NCBI RefSeq assembly: GCF_000746205.1
Contig: NZ_JQKV01000007.1
Span: forward strand, 10,060-74,059
DNA length: 64,000 bases
Source: Halorubrum sp. BV1
Lineage (GTDB): Archaea; Halobacteriota; Halobacteria; Halobacteriales; Haloferacaceae
Direction of reading: 5' to 3'
A program made the position numbers and the translations under genes. The notes beneath the pieces are model-generated. The model saw nothing but the letters and a program-made list of their open reading frames with translations. It did not search any database and was not told where the DNA came from. Shown piece by piece: positions 1 through 8,474 of this stretch. The stretch's first letter is position 1; every line of letters begins with the position of its first letter.

Positions 1-730
1 ACTCGCGGAAGTTCCGACGCGTCCCGCGGACCATCTTCGACTGCGCGTCGCAGGCGACGACGTCGGCACCGACGAGTCCGGCCTCAAGCGGCAGCCCGCC
101 CGTCCCGCACATCGGATCGAGGAGGGTGCGCCCGGATGCTGCACCCGCGAGGTTGGCGTACGCCCGGGCGTCCGCCGGGGCCATGCTCCCCGGCTGAAAG
201 AACGGTCTGTCGGTCGGTTTCGGGGCGAAGTCGCGGTCGGCCTCGGTCGCCACCCATCCCAGCGCACAGACGGACGCGTCGCCGCCATCCGCACCCGCGA
301 CCGCCGCGTGGTCGGCGCGCTCGCCGGCGGCGAACAGCGCGCGGAGGACGTGGTCTGGGTCGTCGAGGTCGACCGCGAAGCCGCGGTCGACGAGGACGCC
401 GCCGAGCGCGCGTTCGGCCGCGCCCGTCGAGACGCCGGTCGTGTTCCTGACGTTCCGAGCCCTGACGGCCACCGTCCCGGTCCGGTCGATCGGCGCGGCC
501 TCCAGCGCGGCGACCGCCGCGTCGAGGTCGGCGTCGGTTCGGGCGACCGCCTCGTGGGCCGCGCGCGTGTACGCGAGCCGCCGAACCGGCGACGCGTTCG
601 CCCCCCCGGCGCTGCCGAGGCTCCCCGCGCTCGCGATTCCCGGCGCGAGGAGGTCGACGCCGGCGGCCGCGGTCGACGCCTCGTACGCGGCGAACGCGTC
701 CTCCTCGCCCGCGAGTTCGAGCCAGTACAC
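1..730 (-). CDS. tRNA (guanine(10)-N2)-methyltransferase, TrmG10 type (3' part missing)
   Basis: This frame begins at a GTG (728-730) giving VYWLELAGEEDAFAAYEA and runs off the left edge, so the C-terminus is missing. The N-terminal ~150 residues fit a THUMP-type RNA-binding region. They are followed by FFQPGSMAPADARAYANLAG and then the Rossmann SAM-binding motif LLDPMCGTGGLPLEAGL and DAQSKMVRGTRRNF, typical of archaeal Trm11/TrmG10 enzymes. Those methylate G10 of tRNA, using S-adenosylmethionine. The in-frame upstream stop lies at about 771-773, so a TTG a few codons earlier is the only other start. It is divergent from tbp. Confidence 0.85.
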   Translation of the reverse strand, partial: MYWLELAGEEDAFAAYEASTAAAGVDLLAPGIASAGSLGSAGGANASPVRRLAYTRAAHEAVARTDADLDAAVAALEAAPIDRTGTVAVRARNVRNTTGVSTGAAERALGGVLVDRGFAVDLDDPDHVLRALFAAGERADHAAVAGADGGDASVCALGWVATEADRDFAPKPTDRPFFQPGSMAPADARAYANLAGAASGRTLLDPMCGTGGLPLEAGLVGADVVACDAQSKMVRGTRRNFRE

Positions 731-782
731 GCCACGGCGTCCGGCGGCCGGTCGCAAGAGCGTAGCGGTTCAGACTAGCCAC

Positions 783-790
783 CTTTTTAT
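783..790 (+). promoter_or_regulatory. TATA box of tbp
   Basis: CTTTTTAT lies about 28-35 bases before the ATG at 818. With the usual archaeal TATA-to-start distance, transcription would begin at or within a few bases of the start codon, giving a leaderless or nearly leaderless mRNA. Confidence 0.6.
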
Positions 791-817
791 TCATTTCGAG
801 CGTTCGTCGAACCAGTG

Positions 818-1375
818 ATGGCCGACCCGAAGGAGACGATCACGATCGAGAACGTCGTTGCCTCCACGGGGATCGATCAGGAACTCGATCTCCAGCGCGT
901 CGCGATGGATCTCGAAGGTGCCGACTACGACCCCGAGCAGTTCCCCGGGCTCGTCTACCGGACGACCGATCCGAAGTCGGCCGCGCTCATCTTCCGGTCC
1001 GGCAAGATCGTCTGTACCGGGGCGAACTCCATCGACGCCGTCCACGAGAGCCTCGACATCGTCTTCGAGGAGCTCCGCGCGCTACAGATCCCCGTCGGCG
1101 ACCCCGAGATAACGGTACAGAACATCGTCACCTCCGCCGACCTCGGCGAGGACCTCAACCTGAACGCGATCGCGATCGGCCTCGGACTCGAACACATCGA
1201 GTACGAGCCGGAGCAGTTCCCCGGTCTCGTCTATCGGATCGACGACCCGGACGTCGTAGCGCTGCTCTTCGGCAGCGGGAAGCTGGTCATCACCGGGGGG
1301 ACGAGCCCCGACGACGCGGCCGCCGCCGTCGACGTGATCACCGAGGAACTGGACGGACTCGGCCTGCTCGGCTGA
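818..1375 (+). CDS. tbp: TATA-box-binding protein (TBP)
   Basis: A 185-residue general transcription factor that recognises TATA boxes with TFB and recruits RNA polymerase. It shows the two-fold saddle: the motif DPEQFPGLVYR at residues 38-48 recurs as EPEQFPGLVYR about 90 residues later. Each is followed by a strand ending in SGKIVCTGA or SGKLVITGG. Length matches archaeal TBPs. GTG at 815 is directly before ATG 818; ATG is chosen because the protein then begins MADPKETITIENVVAS like its relatives. Haloarchaea often carry several TBPs. This is a full-length, ordinary one. Confidence 0.97.
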   Translation: MADPKETITIENVVASTGIDQELDLQRVAMDLEGADYDPEQFPGLVYRTTDPKSAALIFRSGKIVCTGANSIDAVHESLDIVFEELRALQIPVGDPEITVQNIVTSADLGEDLNLNAIAIGLGLEHIEYEPEQFPGLVYRIDDPDVVALLFGSGKLVITGGTSPDDAAAAVDVITEELDGLGLLG

Positions 1376-1469
1376 ACGCGCCGCGGGAGACACCCGAGTC
1401 AGCGGTCACGTCGAGACCGAGGCCGCGTTGAGACCGAGATCACTTTTAGTGGTGGTGCGTACACCGGCC

Positions 1470-1844
1470 ATGAGCCTTCAGGCGGTTCCGCTTCAGGCGG
1501 TCACGCCGATATCGGTGTTGGGCACGACGCTCGTGTTCGCCGCGTTCCTCTCGGTCACCGCACACCTCGCCGCGCGGAACGTCCTCGGCGACGTCGACCC
1601 CCGGCGAGCGCTCTACATCGGCCCCCTTCCGGCGGTGATCGGCGTCGTGGGCGGGGCGTTCTCGATCACCGAGGCGCTTCTCGTCCCCCTCGCGCTCCTC
1701 GTCGACGGCGGTATGTTCGCGTGGAGCTACGACCAACCCCGCCGCGCGGTCGTCATGATGACGGTGATCCACGCGGTGATCACGACCCTCCTCGGAATCA
1801 TCGTGCTCGGGATCGGCGTGCTTCTGGCGTCGATGCCCGGGTGA
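1470..1844 (+). CDS. Conserved haloarchaeal membrane protein
   Basis: A 124-residue protein with four hydrophobic stretches, around residues 10-30, 48-62, 66-82 and 96-120. They are separated by short polar loops, for example AARNVLGDVDPRRA and YDQPRRAV. No catalytic motif is visible. It resembles a haloarchaeal family of small integral membrane proteins (possibly DUF7473, from memory). ATTTTTAG-like sequence at about 1442-1449 lies roughly 25 bases upstream of ATG 1470, consistent with a leaderless start. It stands alone between tbp and a convergent helicase, so context gives no function. Confidence 0.75.
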   Translation: MSLQAVPLQAVTPISVLGTTLVFAAFLSVTAHLAARNVLGDVDPRRALYIGPLPAVIGVVGGAFSITEALLVPLALLVDGGMFAWSYDQPRRAVVMMTVIHAVITTLLGIIVLGIGVLLASMPG

Positions 1845-1920
1845 GACGGTGCCGGTGCGGTCGCAGCGTCGGCGCGGTCGCGGCCTCGGCGCGGTCACAC
1901 CAGATGGCCGGCCCGTCGTC

Positions 1921-4137
1921 TCACGGCTCCGGCGGCGGCCCGTCGTACGCGTCGTGGTCGCCGTAGAAGTTCAGCATCGCGAACTTCAGCTTCGTCGGAT
2001 CGACGTCGATCAGTTCCTCGCGTTCTTCGGGCGGGAACGACCCGCGGACCGAGTACTTCCCCATGTCCGCCGTCGTGTAGCGGCGGTCGGCGAGAATCCG
2101 GACCCCGAAGTCGTCGGGGCCGCGGACGACCCGTCCGAGCGCCTGTCTCGTCTTGCGGATCGTCGGGACCTCGACCGCGTACGTCCATCCCGGATCGCGG
2201 CTGCGGCCGCGGTCGGCGAACGCCCTGCCGTACGCCGCCTGAACCGCCTCCATCCGGTCCGAGAGATGGGGATAAGGAACGCCGACGACGGCGACCGTCC
2301 GGGCGTCGTCGCCGTCGAAGCTCACTCCCTCGGCGAGCGTTCCCCAAAGCGAGGTGAAAAGCGTCGCGTTCTCGCTCGAAACGAACCGCTTGCGGAGCTG
2401 CTCTTCGTTCTCGCCGGGACCGTCGAGGTGGAGGTCGCCGAGGGCGACGGTCTCGGGCGTGCCGCCGCCTCCGCCGCCGGCTCCGCCACCCCCGCCACTG
2501 AGGCGCTCGTAGTACCGCTCCGCCTCGGCGTACGAGGGGAAGAAAGCGAGCGTGTTTCCCGGCGTGAACCGGATCGCGTCCCGGAGGAGGGCGGCCACGG
2601 TCGCCTGCGTCTCGGGATCGTTGCGCTCCGAAGAGAACAGCGGCGGTACGTCCACCGCGAAGGTCCGACGGTTCGCCGCGGGATACGCCATCCCGTACGC
2701 GATAGAGGCGGCATCGGACAGCCCGAGCACCTCCTCTGTGACGTCGAAGGGGCGGAGCGTCGCGCTCATCAGCACCGACGCGGCGACCTCGTCGAACAGC
2801 TGTTCGGTGACCCGGCGGGGGATACAGGTGTACAGTTCCGCGCGGCCGTACACCTCCTCCGTCGCCCCGTCGCGGCGAACCGAAACGACTGGGTACTGTC
2901 CGAGCTCCGTTCCCTCGTCCATCCACGTCGAGACGAACCGAGCGGCCTGCAGCGTCTGTGACTCGCTGCGCGTCGTCGTCTCGCCGTCGCGGTAGCGCCG
3001 CTCGTACTCCTCGTCTATCGCCTGCCCGAGCTGGACCGCGAGCTCGGTCTCGGTGTCGATCCCCGCGCCCTCGTACCGGTGGAGGAAGGCGAGCGTGAGG
3101 TCGTCGCGGCGGTCGTCGTTCGCTATCGACACGTCCTCCCACCCCTCGCCGACGGACTCGCGGTCGCCGAACCCGAGCGCCTCGTCGTAGGTCTCTGCGA
3201 GCGCGTCGCGGAACGCGCGGACCACGTGCTCGGCCGCCTCGGCGCGCGAGTCGTCGCTCTCCGCGAGTTCGTCGAGGGCGGCGTCGAGGGTGTTCTCGGT
3301 CAGCGTCCGGGTCGCGTGATCGCGCGCGGCGTCCTCGACGTTGTGCGCCTCGTCGAACACCGTCACGATCTCCGAGGGGTCGCGGTCGATCCACCGGAAA
3401 AACTGCTCTCTGATCTGCGGATCGAGCAGGTGATGGTAGTTACAGACGACCAGATCAACGCCCTCCATCCCCTCTTTCAGCAGCTCGTAGCCGCACAGTT
3501 CGCGCTCGTCAGCGTACGCGTACACGTCCTCGGGCGTGCGCACGTCGTCGAAGAGCCACGCGAAGAACTCCTCGGTGTCGCGCGTGAGGTTGTTGCGATA
3601 GTGCGCACAGACGTTCGCGGTCTCGTACTCGTCGATTTCGTCTTCCAGCTCGTCGAGCGCCTCCATGACCGACTCGCGCGCCTCGGCCGCGCTCGCGTCG
3701 CCCTCGCGGCTCTCGGCCAACAGTTCGCGCTGGCGGGCCTCCAGCTCGCGGACCTCGCTTTCGGTCTCGACGAGGTCCCGAGTGGTGTCTCTGAGCGTCT
3801 GACACTCCTGATAGTCGACGTCGATGTGACACATCGAGGACTTCCCCTTGAACACGACCGCGCGAATAGGCTCCTCGCGCGTGATAGCGCGAGCGTCTTC
3901 GACGAACTGGCGCATCTGCTGGTGGACGTTGGTGGTGATGACCACGGTACGATCGTGCTCGCGTGCGTGTTCGAGCGCGGGGACGAGCGCGGAGAGGGTC
4001 TTTCCCGTCCCGGGCGCGCCCTCGAACAGCACGTCTTGTCCGCGGTCTAGCGCGTTGGCGACCCTGTCCATCGCCTCGCGCTGATTCGGGTACGGCTCCT
4101 CGTACGGGAAGAACCGCAGATGCGCCGACTCTGACAC
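1921..4137 (-). CDS. XPD/Rad3-family ATP-dependent DNA helicase
   Basis: A 738-residue superfamily 2 helicase. Walker A is EGAPGTGKTLSAL (about residues 39-51) and Walker B is TVFDEAHNVED. Four cysteines in SSMCHIDVDYQEC, ANVCAHY and ELCGYEL match the XPD/DinG 4Fe-4S cluster domain. The C-terminal helicase half includes QALGRVVRGPDDFG. These enzymes unwind DNA 5' to 3' in repair. The GTG at 4135-4137 is preceded by GTTTTTAG about 28 bases upstream, supporting a leaderless GTG start. A run of about 14 residues, mostly glycine, interrupts the region near residue 550 and is probably a disordered linker. The gene ends convergently with the membrane protein at 1470-1844. Confidence 0.92.
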   Translation of the reverse strand: MSESAHLRFFPYEEPYPNQREAMDRVANALDRGQDVLFEGAPGTGKTLSALVPALEHAREHDRTVVITTNVHQQMRQFVEDARAITREEPIRAVVFKGKSSMCHIDVDYQECQTLRDTTRDLVETESEVRELEARQRELLAESREGDASAAEARESVMEALDELEDEIDEYETANVCAHYRNNLTRDTEEFFAWLFDDVRTPEDVYAYADERELCGYELLKEGMEGVDLVVCNYHHLLDPQIREQFFRWIDRDPSEIVTVFDEAHNVEDAARDHATRTLTENTLDAALDELAESDDSRAEAAEHVVRAFRDALAETYDEALGFGDRESVGEGWEDVSIANDDRRDDLTLAFLHRYEGAGIDTETELAVQLGQAIDEEYERRYRDGETTTRSESQTLQAARFVSTWMDEGTELGQYPVVSVRRDGATEEVYGRAELYTCIPRRVTEQLFDEVAASVLMSATLRPFDVTEEVLGLSDAASIAYGMAYPAANRRTFAVDVPPLFSSERNDPETQATVAALLRDAIRFTPGNTLAFFPSYAEAERYYERLSGGGGGAGGGGGGTPETVALGDLHLDGPGENEEQLRKRFVSSENATLFTSLWGTLAEGVSFDGDDARTVAVVGVPYPHLSDRMEAVQAAYGRAFADRGRSRDPGWTYAVEVPTIRKTRQALGRVVRGPDDFGVRILADRRYTTADMGKYSVRGSFPPEEREELIDVDPTKLKFAMLNFYGDHDAYDGPPPEP

Positions 4138-4318
4138 GAGACTGAGTTCGGCGGCATCGGCTAAAAACGGTCGGGTGGCGGGGTGAAAGTGGTCGTGGGA
4201 GTCACCGCAGTAGGCACGGCGGGATCGAAGCCGAGCCGGTCCGGCACCCGTGTGAGCCGCCGAACGCGGCCGCGCACCCGACGGTTTAACACCGAGCGGG
4301 GACCAGCCGGAGTAACGA

Positions 4319-4819
4319 ATGTTCGACGAGATCCTCGAAAAGTTCGAGGGGTCACCCAGCCAGCAGGCCGTCATCCGCCTCTTCTTGGAGCGCGGCTTCT
4401 CGGTCAACGAGGAGGGGCGGGTGGTCTCCGGCGGCATCGAGATCCCGTACACAGGGATCGCGCGCGAACTCGACGTCGATCGGCGCGTGGTCGACTCGAC
4501 GACGGACGCGATCTTGGACGATCCCGAACTGAAGCGCATCTTCACGAACATCTCGTCAGTGCCGAGCCTGATGGATCTGGCACCGGTGCTTGATCTCACG
4601 GTGCTCACGATCGAGGTCGCGGCCGCCGACGAGGCCGGCATCGTCGCCGAGGTCACCGGCATCCTGGCCGATCACGGCGTCTCGATCCGGCAGGTGCTGA
4701 GCGAGGATCCCGAGTTCACCGACGATCCGAAGCTGTACGTCATAACGGACGCCGACGTACCCGGCGAACTGCTGGTCGAGATCCGTGAGCTCGGCTACGT
4801 CCGTCGGGTCGGGTTCTGA
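4319..4819 (+). CDS. ACT-domain protein with N-terminal helix-turn-helix-like region
   Basis: A 166-residue protein beginning MFDEILEKFEGSPSQQAVIRLFLERGF. Its first ~80 residues look like a small helical DNA-binding module (IPYTGIARELDVDRRVVDSTTDAIL). The C-terminal half is an ACT fold: VLTIEVAAADEAGIVAEVTGILADHGVSIRQVL, a classic amino-acid-binding signature. It is therefore probably an amino-acid-responsive regulator. The family is common in haloarchaea, but no target is known from this sequence. GGTTTAAC at about 4284-4291 could be its TATA box. Downstream is a 237-base spacer before radA holding a 19-base tandem duplication (4847-4884). Confidence 0.8.
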   Translation: MFDEILEKFEGSPSQQAVIRLFLERGFSVNEEGRVVSGGIEIPYTGIARELDVDRRVVDSTTDAILDDPELKRIFTNISSVPSLMDLAPVLDLTVLTIEVAAADEAGIVAEVTGILADHGVSIRQVLSEDPEFTDDPKLYVITDADVPGELLVEIRELGYVRRVGF

Positions 4820-4846
4820 GGAAGGCGGACGGGCCACGAGGAGGTG

Positions 4847-4884
4847 AGCGGTGGGTCACGGGGAAAGCGGTGGGTCACGGGGAG
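4847..4884. repeat. 19-bp tandem duplication
   Basis: The unit AGCGGTGGGTCACGGGGAA is present twice in a row (4847-4865 and 4866-4884, the last base differing) in the spacer between the ACT-domain gene and radA. No function is evident. Confidence 0.75.
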
Positions 4885-5045
4885 GAGGGATCGCGGTTCG
4901 ACGCGTGACCAGTTTCGCCAGCGAGTCTCGCCACGCGCCCACCGCAAAGGCGTTCGATAGCTGTCACACCGACGAGCGATGACCACGCGCGGGATTTTTA
5001 CTTTCACTAGGGTGTAAACCAGTCTTTATACCCGATGGCGAGCAA

Positions 5046-5051
5046 GGGAGG
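5046..5051 (+). promoter_or_regulatory. Shine-Dalgarno sequence of radA
   Basis: GGGAGG lies five bases before ATG 5057, so radA mRNA is probably led, unlike many genes here. Candidate TATA elements are ATTTTTAC (about 4994-5001) and CTTTATAC (about 5034-5041). The first would give a leader of roughly 30 bases containing this site. Confidence 0.55.
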
Positions 5052-5056
5052 CGTAC

Positions 5057-6088
5057 ATGCCTGAAGACGAACTCGAAGATCTCCCCGGTGTTGGCCCCGC
5101 GACCGCAGACAAGCTCGTCGAGAACGGGTTCGAGAGCTATCAGTCGATCGCCGTCGCGAGCCCCGGTGAGATGTCCAACACCGCCGACATCGGCGAGTCC
5201 TCGGCGGCCGACATCATCAACGCCGCCCGCGACGCGGCCGACGTCGGCGGGTTCGAGACGGGAGCGACCGTGCTGGAGCGCCGACAGGAGATCGGGAAGC
5301 TCTCGTGGCAGATAGACGAGGTCGACGACCTGCTCGGCGGGGGAATAGAGACCCAGTCGATCACCGAGGTGTACGGCGAGTTCGGGTCCGGCAAGTCGCA
5401 GGTCACACATCAGATGGCCGTCAACGTGCAGCTTCCGCCGGAGAACGGCGGACTCGACGGCGGCTGTATCTTCGTCGACTCCGAGGACACGTTCCGGCCG
5501 GAGCGGATCGACGACATGGTTCGCGGGCTCGACGACGAGATCCTCGCCGAAGAGATGGAGCGACGCGAGATCGAAGGCACGCCCGGAAACGAGGAGGCGA
5601 TGGAGGAGCTCATCGAGGCGTTCCTAGACCAGATCCACGTCGCGAAGGCGTTCAACTCCAACCACCAGATCCTGCTGGCGGAGAAGGCCAAGGAACTCGC
5701 GGGCGAACACGAGGAGGGCGAGTGGCCCATTCGGATCGTCTGTGTCGACTCGCTCACCGCGCACTTCCGCGCCGAGTACGTCGGCCGGGGGGAACTGGCC
5801 GAGCGCCAGCAAAAGCTCAACAAACACTTACACGACCTGATGCGACTCGGCGACCTGTACAACACCGCCATCCTCGTCACCAACCAAGTCGCGTCGAATC
5901 CGGACTCGTACTTCGGCGATCCGACCCAAGCTATCGGGGGAAACATCCTCGGACACGCCTCGACGTTCCGGATCTACCTCCGGAAGTCGAAGGGTAACAA
6001 GCGGATCGTCCGTCTCGTCGACGCGCCGAACCTCGCCGACGGCGAGGCCGTGATGCGCGTGCAGGGCGAAGGGCTGAAGCCGGAGTAG
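5057..6088 (+). CDS. radA: DNA repair and recombination protein RadA
   Basis: A 343-residue archaeal RecA/Rad51 recombinase that forms filaments on single-stranded DNA and performs strand exchange. The N-terminal helix-hairpin-helix domain (LEDLPGVGPATADKLVENGF, residues 6-25) is followed by the ATPase core. Walker A is GEFGSGKSQ (about 108-116) and Walker B is IRIVCVDSLT (near 228-237). It also has the L2/ATP-cap region NQVASNPDSYFGDPTQAIGGNIL. The length is normal and no intein is present. It is monocistronic, with its own promoter and ribosome-binding site. Confidence 0.98.
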   Translation: MPEDELEDLPGVGPATADKLVENGFESYQSIAVASPGEMSNTADIGESSAADIINAARDAADVGGFETGATVLERRQEIGKLSWQIDEVDDLLGGGIETQSITEVYGEFGSGKSQVTHQMAVNVQLPPENGGLDGGCIFVDSEDTFRPERIDDMVRGLDDEILAEEMERREIEGTPGNEEAMEELIEAFLDQIHVAKAFNSNHQILLAEKAKELAGEHEEGEWPIRIVCVDSLTAHFRAEYVGRGELAERQQKLNKHLHDLMRLGDLYNTAILVTNQVASNPDSYFGDPTQAIGGNILGHASTFRIYLRKSKGNKRIVRLVDAPNLADGEAVMRVQGEGLKPE

Positions 6089-6211
6089 CCGGATATCGTC
6101 TAACACGCGGGATCTGTGGCTGAACAGGTATCTTTCTGACGCTTCGGATGAACGCATTGGTTCTTGTTCCGTTGTCGGGTTGACAAACGTCTAATTCCGT
6201 AGTCGGCGCAT

Positions 6212-6235
6212 GAATCGGCCGATATCGGCCGATTC
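6212..6235. promoter_or_regulatory. 24-base perfect palindrome (candidate operator)
   Basis: The half-site GAATCGGCCGAT is followed directly by its exact reverse complement, centred between bases 6223 and 6224. A second palindrome, CGCCGATCGGCG, follows at 6268-6279. Position upstream of the ammonium transporter, or downstream of radA, suggests a dimeric regulator site, but no binding protein can be named from the sequence. Confidence 0.5.
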
Positions 6236-6510
6236 GGGCGGATACACGCCGATCCGGCCGCACGCAGCGCCGATCGGCGGCAGATGCGGTCGGCAATACT
6301 CGCCGATAGCGGCCGCGCACCTCGTCGTGAGCCCCTCGATCGGTGAAACTGCGCGTTCATGTGTGATTTTAAACAATACGTTCGTCAGCAGAGAGCGCAA
6401 GAATTACCGAACAATCTCGCGATTTACGTCCTTATATACAATTGATTCTGCAATAGATCGGACATCACCTGCATTATTTCAGATATTTCTTTAGTATTTC
6501 AACTCTAGCA

Positions 6511-6518
6511 TTTATATA
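6511..6518 (+). promoter_or_regulatory. TATA box of the amt transcription unit
   Basis: TTTATATA in an AT-rich stretch about 40 bases before the short ORF ATG at 6554. Expected transcription start is near 6540, giving a short leader before the upstream ORF. Confidence 0.6.
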
Positions 6519-6553
6519 ATTCCCATTCCCCGGATGGAAATGTGATTCAGCAC

Positions 6554-6616
6554 ATGAACACGAACGAAGCGCGTGACTCAACGGACGAACGGGCAGTAGG
6601 GGTGGTCGCCTCGTGA
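6554..6616 (+). CDS. Putative 20-codon upstream ORF coupled to amt
   Basis: ATG 6554 opens MNTNEARDSTDERAVGVVAS, and its TGA stop (6614-6616) overlaps the GTG start of amt as GTGA. It is the first good start codon after the inferred transcription start. It could be a leader peptide that delivers ribosomes to the GTG by stop-start coupling. Its sequence resembles no known protein. Alternatively it is merely untranslated leader. The same arrangement precedes the EamA gene at 25665. Confidence 0.4.
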   Translation: MNTNEARDSTDERAVGVVAS

Positions 6617-8331
6617 CGACCGGCGTCCTCGCGAGCGTCGATCCGAGCACGTTCGCGTCCGCGATGAACGGGACGTGGATACTGGTCGTGACGTTCCTCA
6701 TCTTCTTCATGCACGCCGGCTTCGCCATGCTCGAAGCGGGGCAGGTGCGCTCGAAGAACGTCGCCAACCAGCTGACGAAGAACCTCCTGACGTGGAGCGT
6801 GGGCGTAACGGTGTTTTTCCTCATCGGAACGGCGTTCACCAGCGTGATGAGCGGCTCCGGCGGTCCGGTGTCCGCGGCGGGGACGCTGTTCTCCGGCGGC
6901 GAACTCGCCGTCGACGCCGGCTCGATCGGCCCGTACGTCAACTGGCTCTACGGTGCTGTCTTCGCGATGACGGCGGCGACCATCGTCTCCGGCGCGGTCG
7001 CCGGCCGCGCGAAGCTCCGCGCGTACGTCACCTACACCGTCCTCTTGGCCGCGGTGATCTACCCGATGGTCATCGCGTTCACGTGGTCGGCCTCCGGTGA
7101 CGGGCTCGTCGCGCAGCTGACCGGGACCGCGTTCCACGATTTCGCCGGCGGCATGATCGTCCACGGTATGGGCGGTATCGCCGGGCTCACAGCCGCCGCC
7201 GTGCTCGGCCCGCGGATGGATCGCTACGCTGAGGACGGCTCGACGAACGTCATTCCCGGCCACTCGCTGACGTTCGCGGTGCTCGGGACGCTCGTCCTCG
7301 CGTTCGGATGGTACGGTTTCAACGTCGGCACGGCCTCGGTCGTCAGCGGGGGCGTGTTCAACACGCTGACGCTCAACCTCGTCGCGATGGGGACGACGAT
7401 CGCGATGGCGGCCGGCGGGATCGGCGCTGCGCTCGTCGTGTGGCTGAAGACCGGCAAGGTCGACACGCTCTACGTCGCGAACGGCCTGCTAGCGGGACTG
7501 GTCGGCATCACCGCCATTCCGGACACCACGGCGTGGTGGGGCGCACTGGTCGTCGGTCTCCTCGCCGGCGGGCAGCTCCCGATCGTCTTCGAGTTCGTCT
7601 CGGACACGCTCAAGATCGACGACGTCTGTGCGGTGTTCCCCGTCCACGGTAGCGCCGGCGTGCTGGGAACCCTGCTGTTCCCGTTCGTCGCCGCACCCGG
7701 ACAGCTCAGCGCCAGCGTCGGTGCACACTTCATCGCTCAACTGGTCGGCGTCGTCATCATCGGCGGCTGGACGCTCACCGCGACCGGCGTCGTCTGGTAC
7801 GCGCTCAAGGTGAGCGGTGCGGCACGCGTCACCGCCGAGCACGAACAGGAGGGCCTCGACATCTCCGAACACGGCGTCGAGACCTACCCCGAGTTCGGCG
7901 GCGACCGCGTTGCGACGGACGGCGGCCCCTCCGTCGTCGATACTACGAACGACTCGCCGCGCGCTGACGGCGGCGAAGAAGCCGGGTCGCAGATCAAGAT
8001 GGTCACGGCGGTCGTCCGCCCCGACAAACTCGGTGACATAAAACAGGCGCTCGCGGAGATCAACGCGCCCTCGCTCACGGTCACAAACGTCTCCGGTCGC
8101 GGCAGCCAACCCGCCAAGAAGGGCCAGTGGCGCGGCGAGGAGTTCACGGTCGACCTCCACCAGAAGGTAAAAATCGACGTCGTCGTCGCCGACATCCCGG
8201 CCGACGAGGTCGCCGACGCGGTCGCCGACGCGGCCAAGACCGGCGAGCCGGGCGACGGCAAGGTGTTCATCATGCCGGTCGAGGACGCACTGCAAGTCCG
8301 GACCGGGACGACCGGTCCGGAGGCCGTGTAA
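6613..8331 (+). CDS. Ammonium transporter fused to a C-terminal PII (GlnK-like) domain
   Basis: A 572-residue fusion. Residues 1 to about 400 are an Amt/MEP/Rh ammonium channel with about 11 membrane segments. It opens SAMNGTWILVVTFLIFFMHAGFAMLEAGQVRSKN and includes FHDFAGGMIVHGMGGIAGL, which carries a conserved pore histidine. A roughly 60-residue hydrophilic linker leads to a full PII domain from about residue 461 (IKMVTAVVRPDKLGDIKQAL to TGEPGDGKVFIMPVEDALQVRTG). PII normally blocks Amt in trans; here it is tethered. In the T-loop WRGEEFTVDLHQKVKIDV, Phe occupies the position of the uridylylated Tyr51. The GTG start overlaps the short ORF stop. Confidence 0.92.
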   Translation: MTTGVLASVDPSTFASAMNGTWILVVTFLIFFMHAGFAMLEAGQVRSKNVANQLTKNLLTWSVGVTVFFLIGTAFTSVMSGSGGPVSAAGTLFSGGELAVDAGSIGPYVNWLYGAVFAMTAATIVSGAVAGRAKLRAYVTYTVLLAAVIYPMVIAFTWSASGDGLVAQLTGTAFHDFAGGMIVHGMGGIAGLTAAAVLGPRMDRYAEDGSTNVIPGHSLTFAVLGTLVLAFGWYGFNVGTASVVSGGVFNTLTLNLVAMGTTIAMAAGGIGAALVVWLKTGKVDTLYVANGLLAGLVGITAIPDTTAWWGALVVGLLAGGQLPIVFEFVSDTLKIDDVCAVFPVHGSAGVLGTLLFPFVAAPGQLSASVGAHFIAQLVGVVIIGGWTLTATGVVWYALKVSGAARVTAEHEQEGLDISEHGVETYPEFGGDRVATDGGPSVVDTTNDSPRADGGEEAGSQIKMVTAVVRPDKLGDIKQALAEINAPSLTVTNVSGRGSQPAKKGQWRGEEFTVDLHQKVKIDVVVADIPADEVADAVADAAKTGEPGDGKVFIMPVEDALQVRTGTTGPEAV

Positions 8332-8474
8332 ACCGGGACCGGACGCGACTCCCGGCGTGACTCGGTGCGGACGGATCGGCGGGCGAACTGACGGCGGTCC
8401 GTTCACCAATTGCTCTCGACCCGCGGCGGGACGGGTCGGCAACTACTTTCACCCTCCCAACCCAACCGCGGGAC

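Larger units (their letters stand above)
6089..6553. other. 465-base spacer between radA and amt: palindromic GC block then AT-rich promoter region
   Basis: No convincing gene. The left part (6200-6330) is crowded with CGGCCGAT-type sequence, including a 24-base perfect palindrome (6212-6235) and a 12-base one (6268-6279). The right part (6360-6550) is strikingly AT-rich for this genome and holds the TATA-like TTTATATA at 6511-6518. Confidence 0.7.

Noticed and set aside
2460..2510. Frameshift or assembly error at the Gly-rich run in the XPD-like helicase
   Set aside because: The frame is intact on both sides and the run is a plausible linker, though its exact length should be treated with caution.
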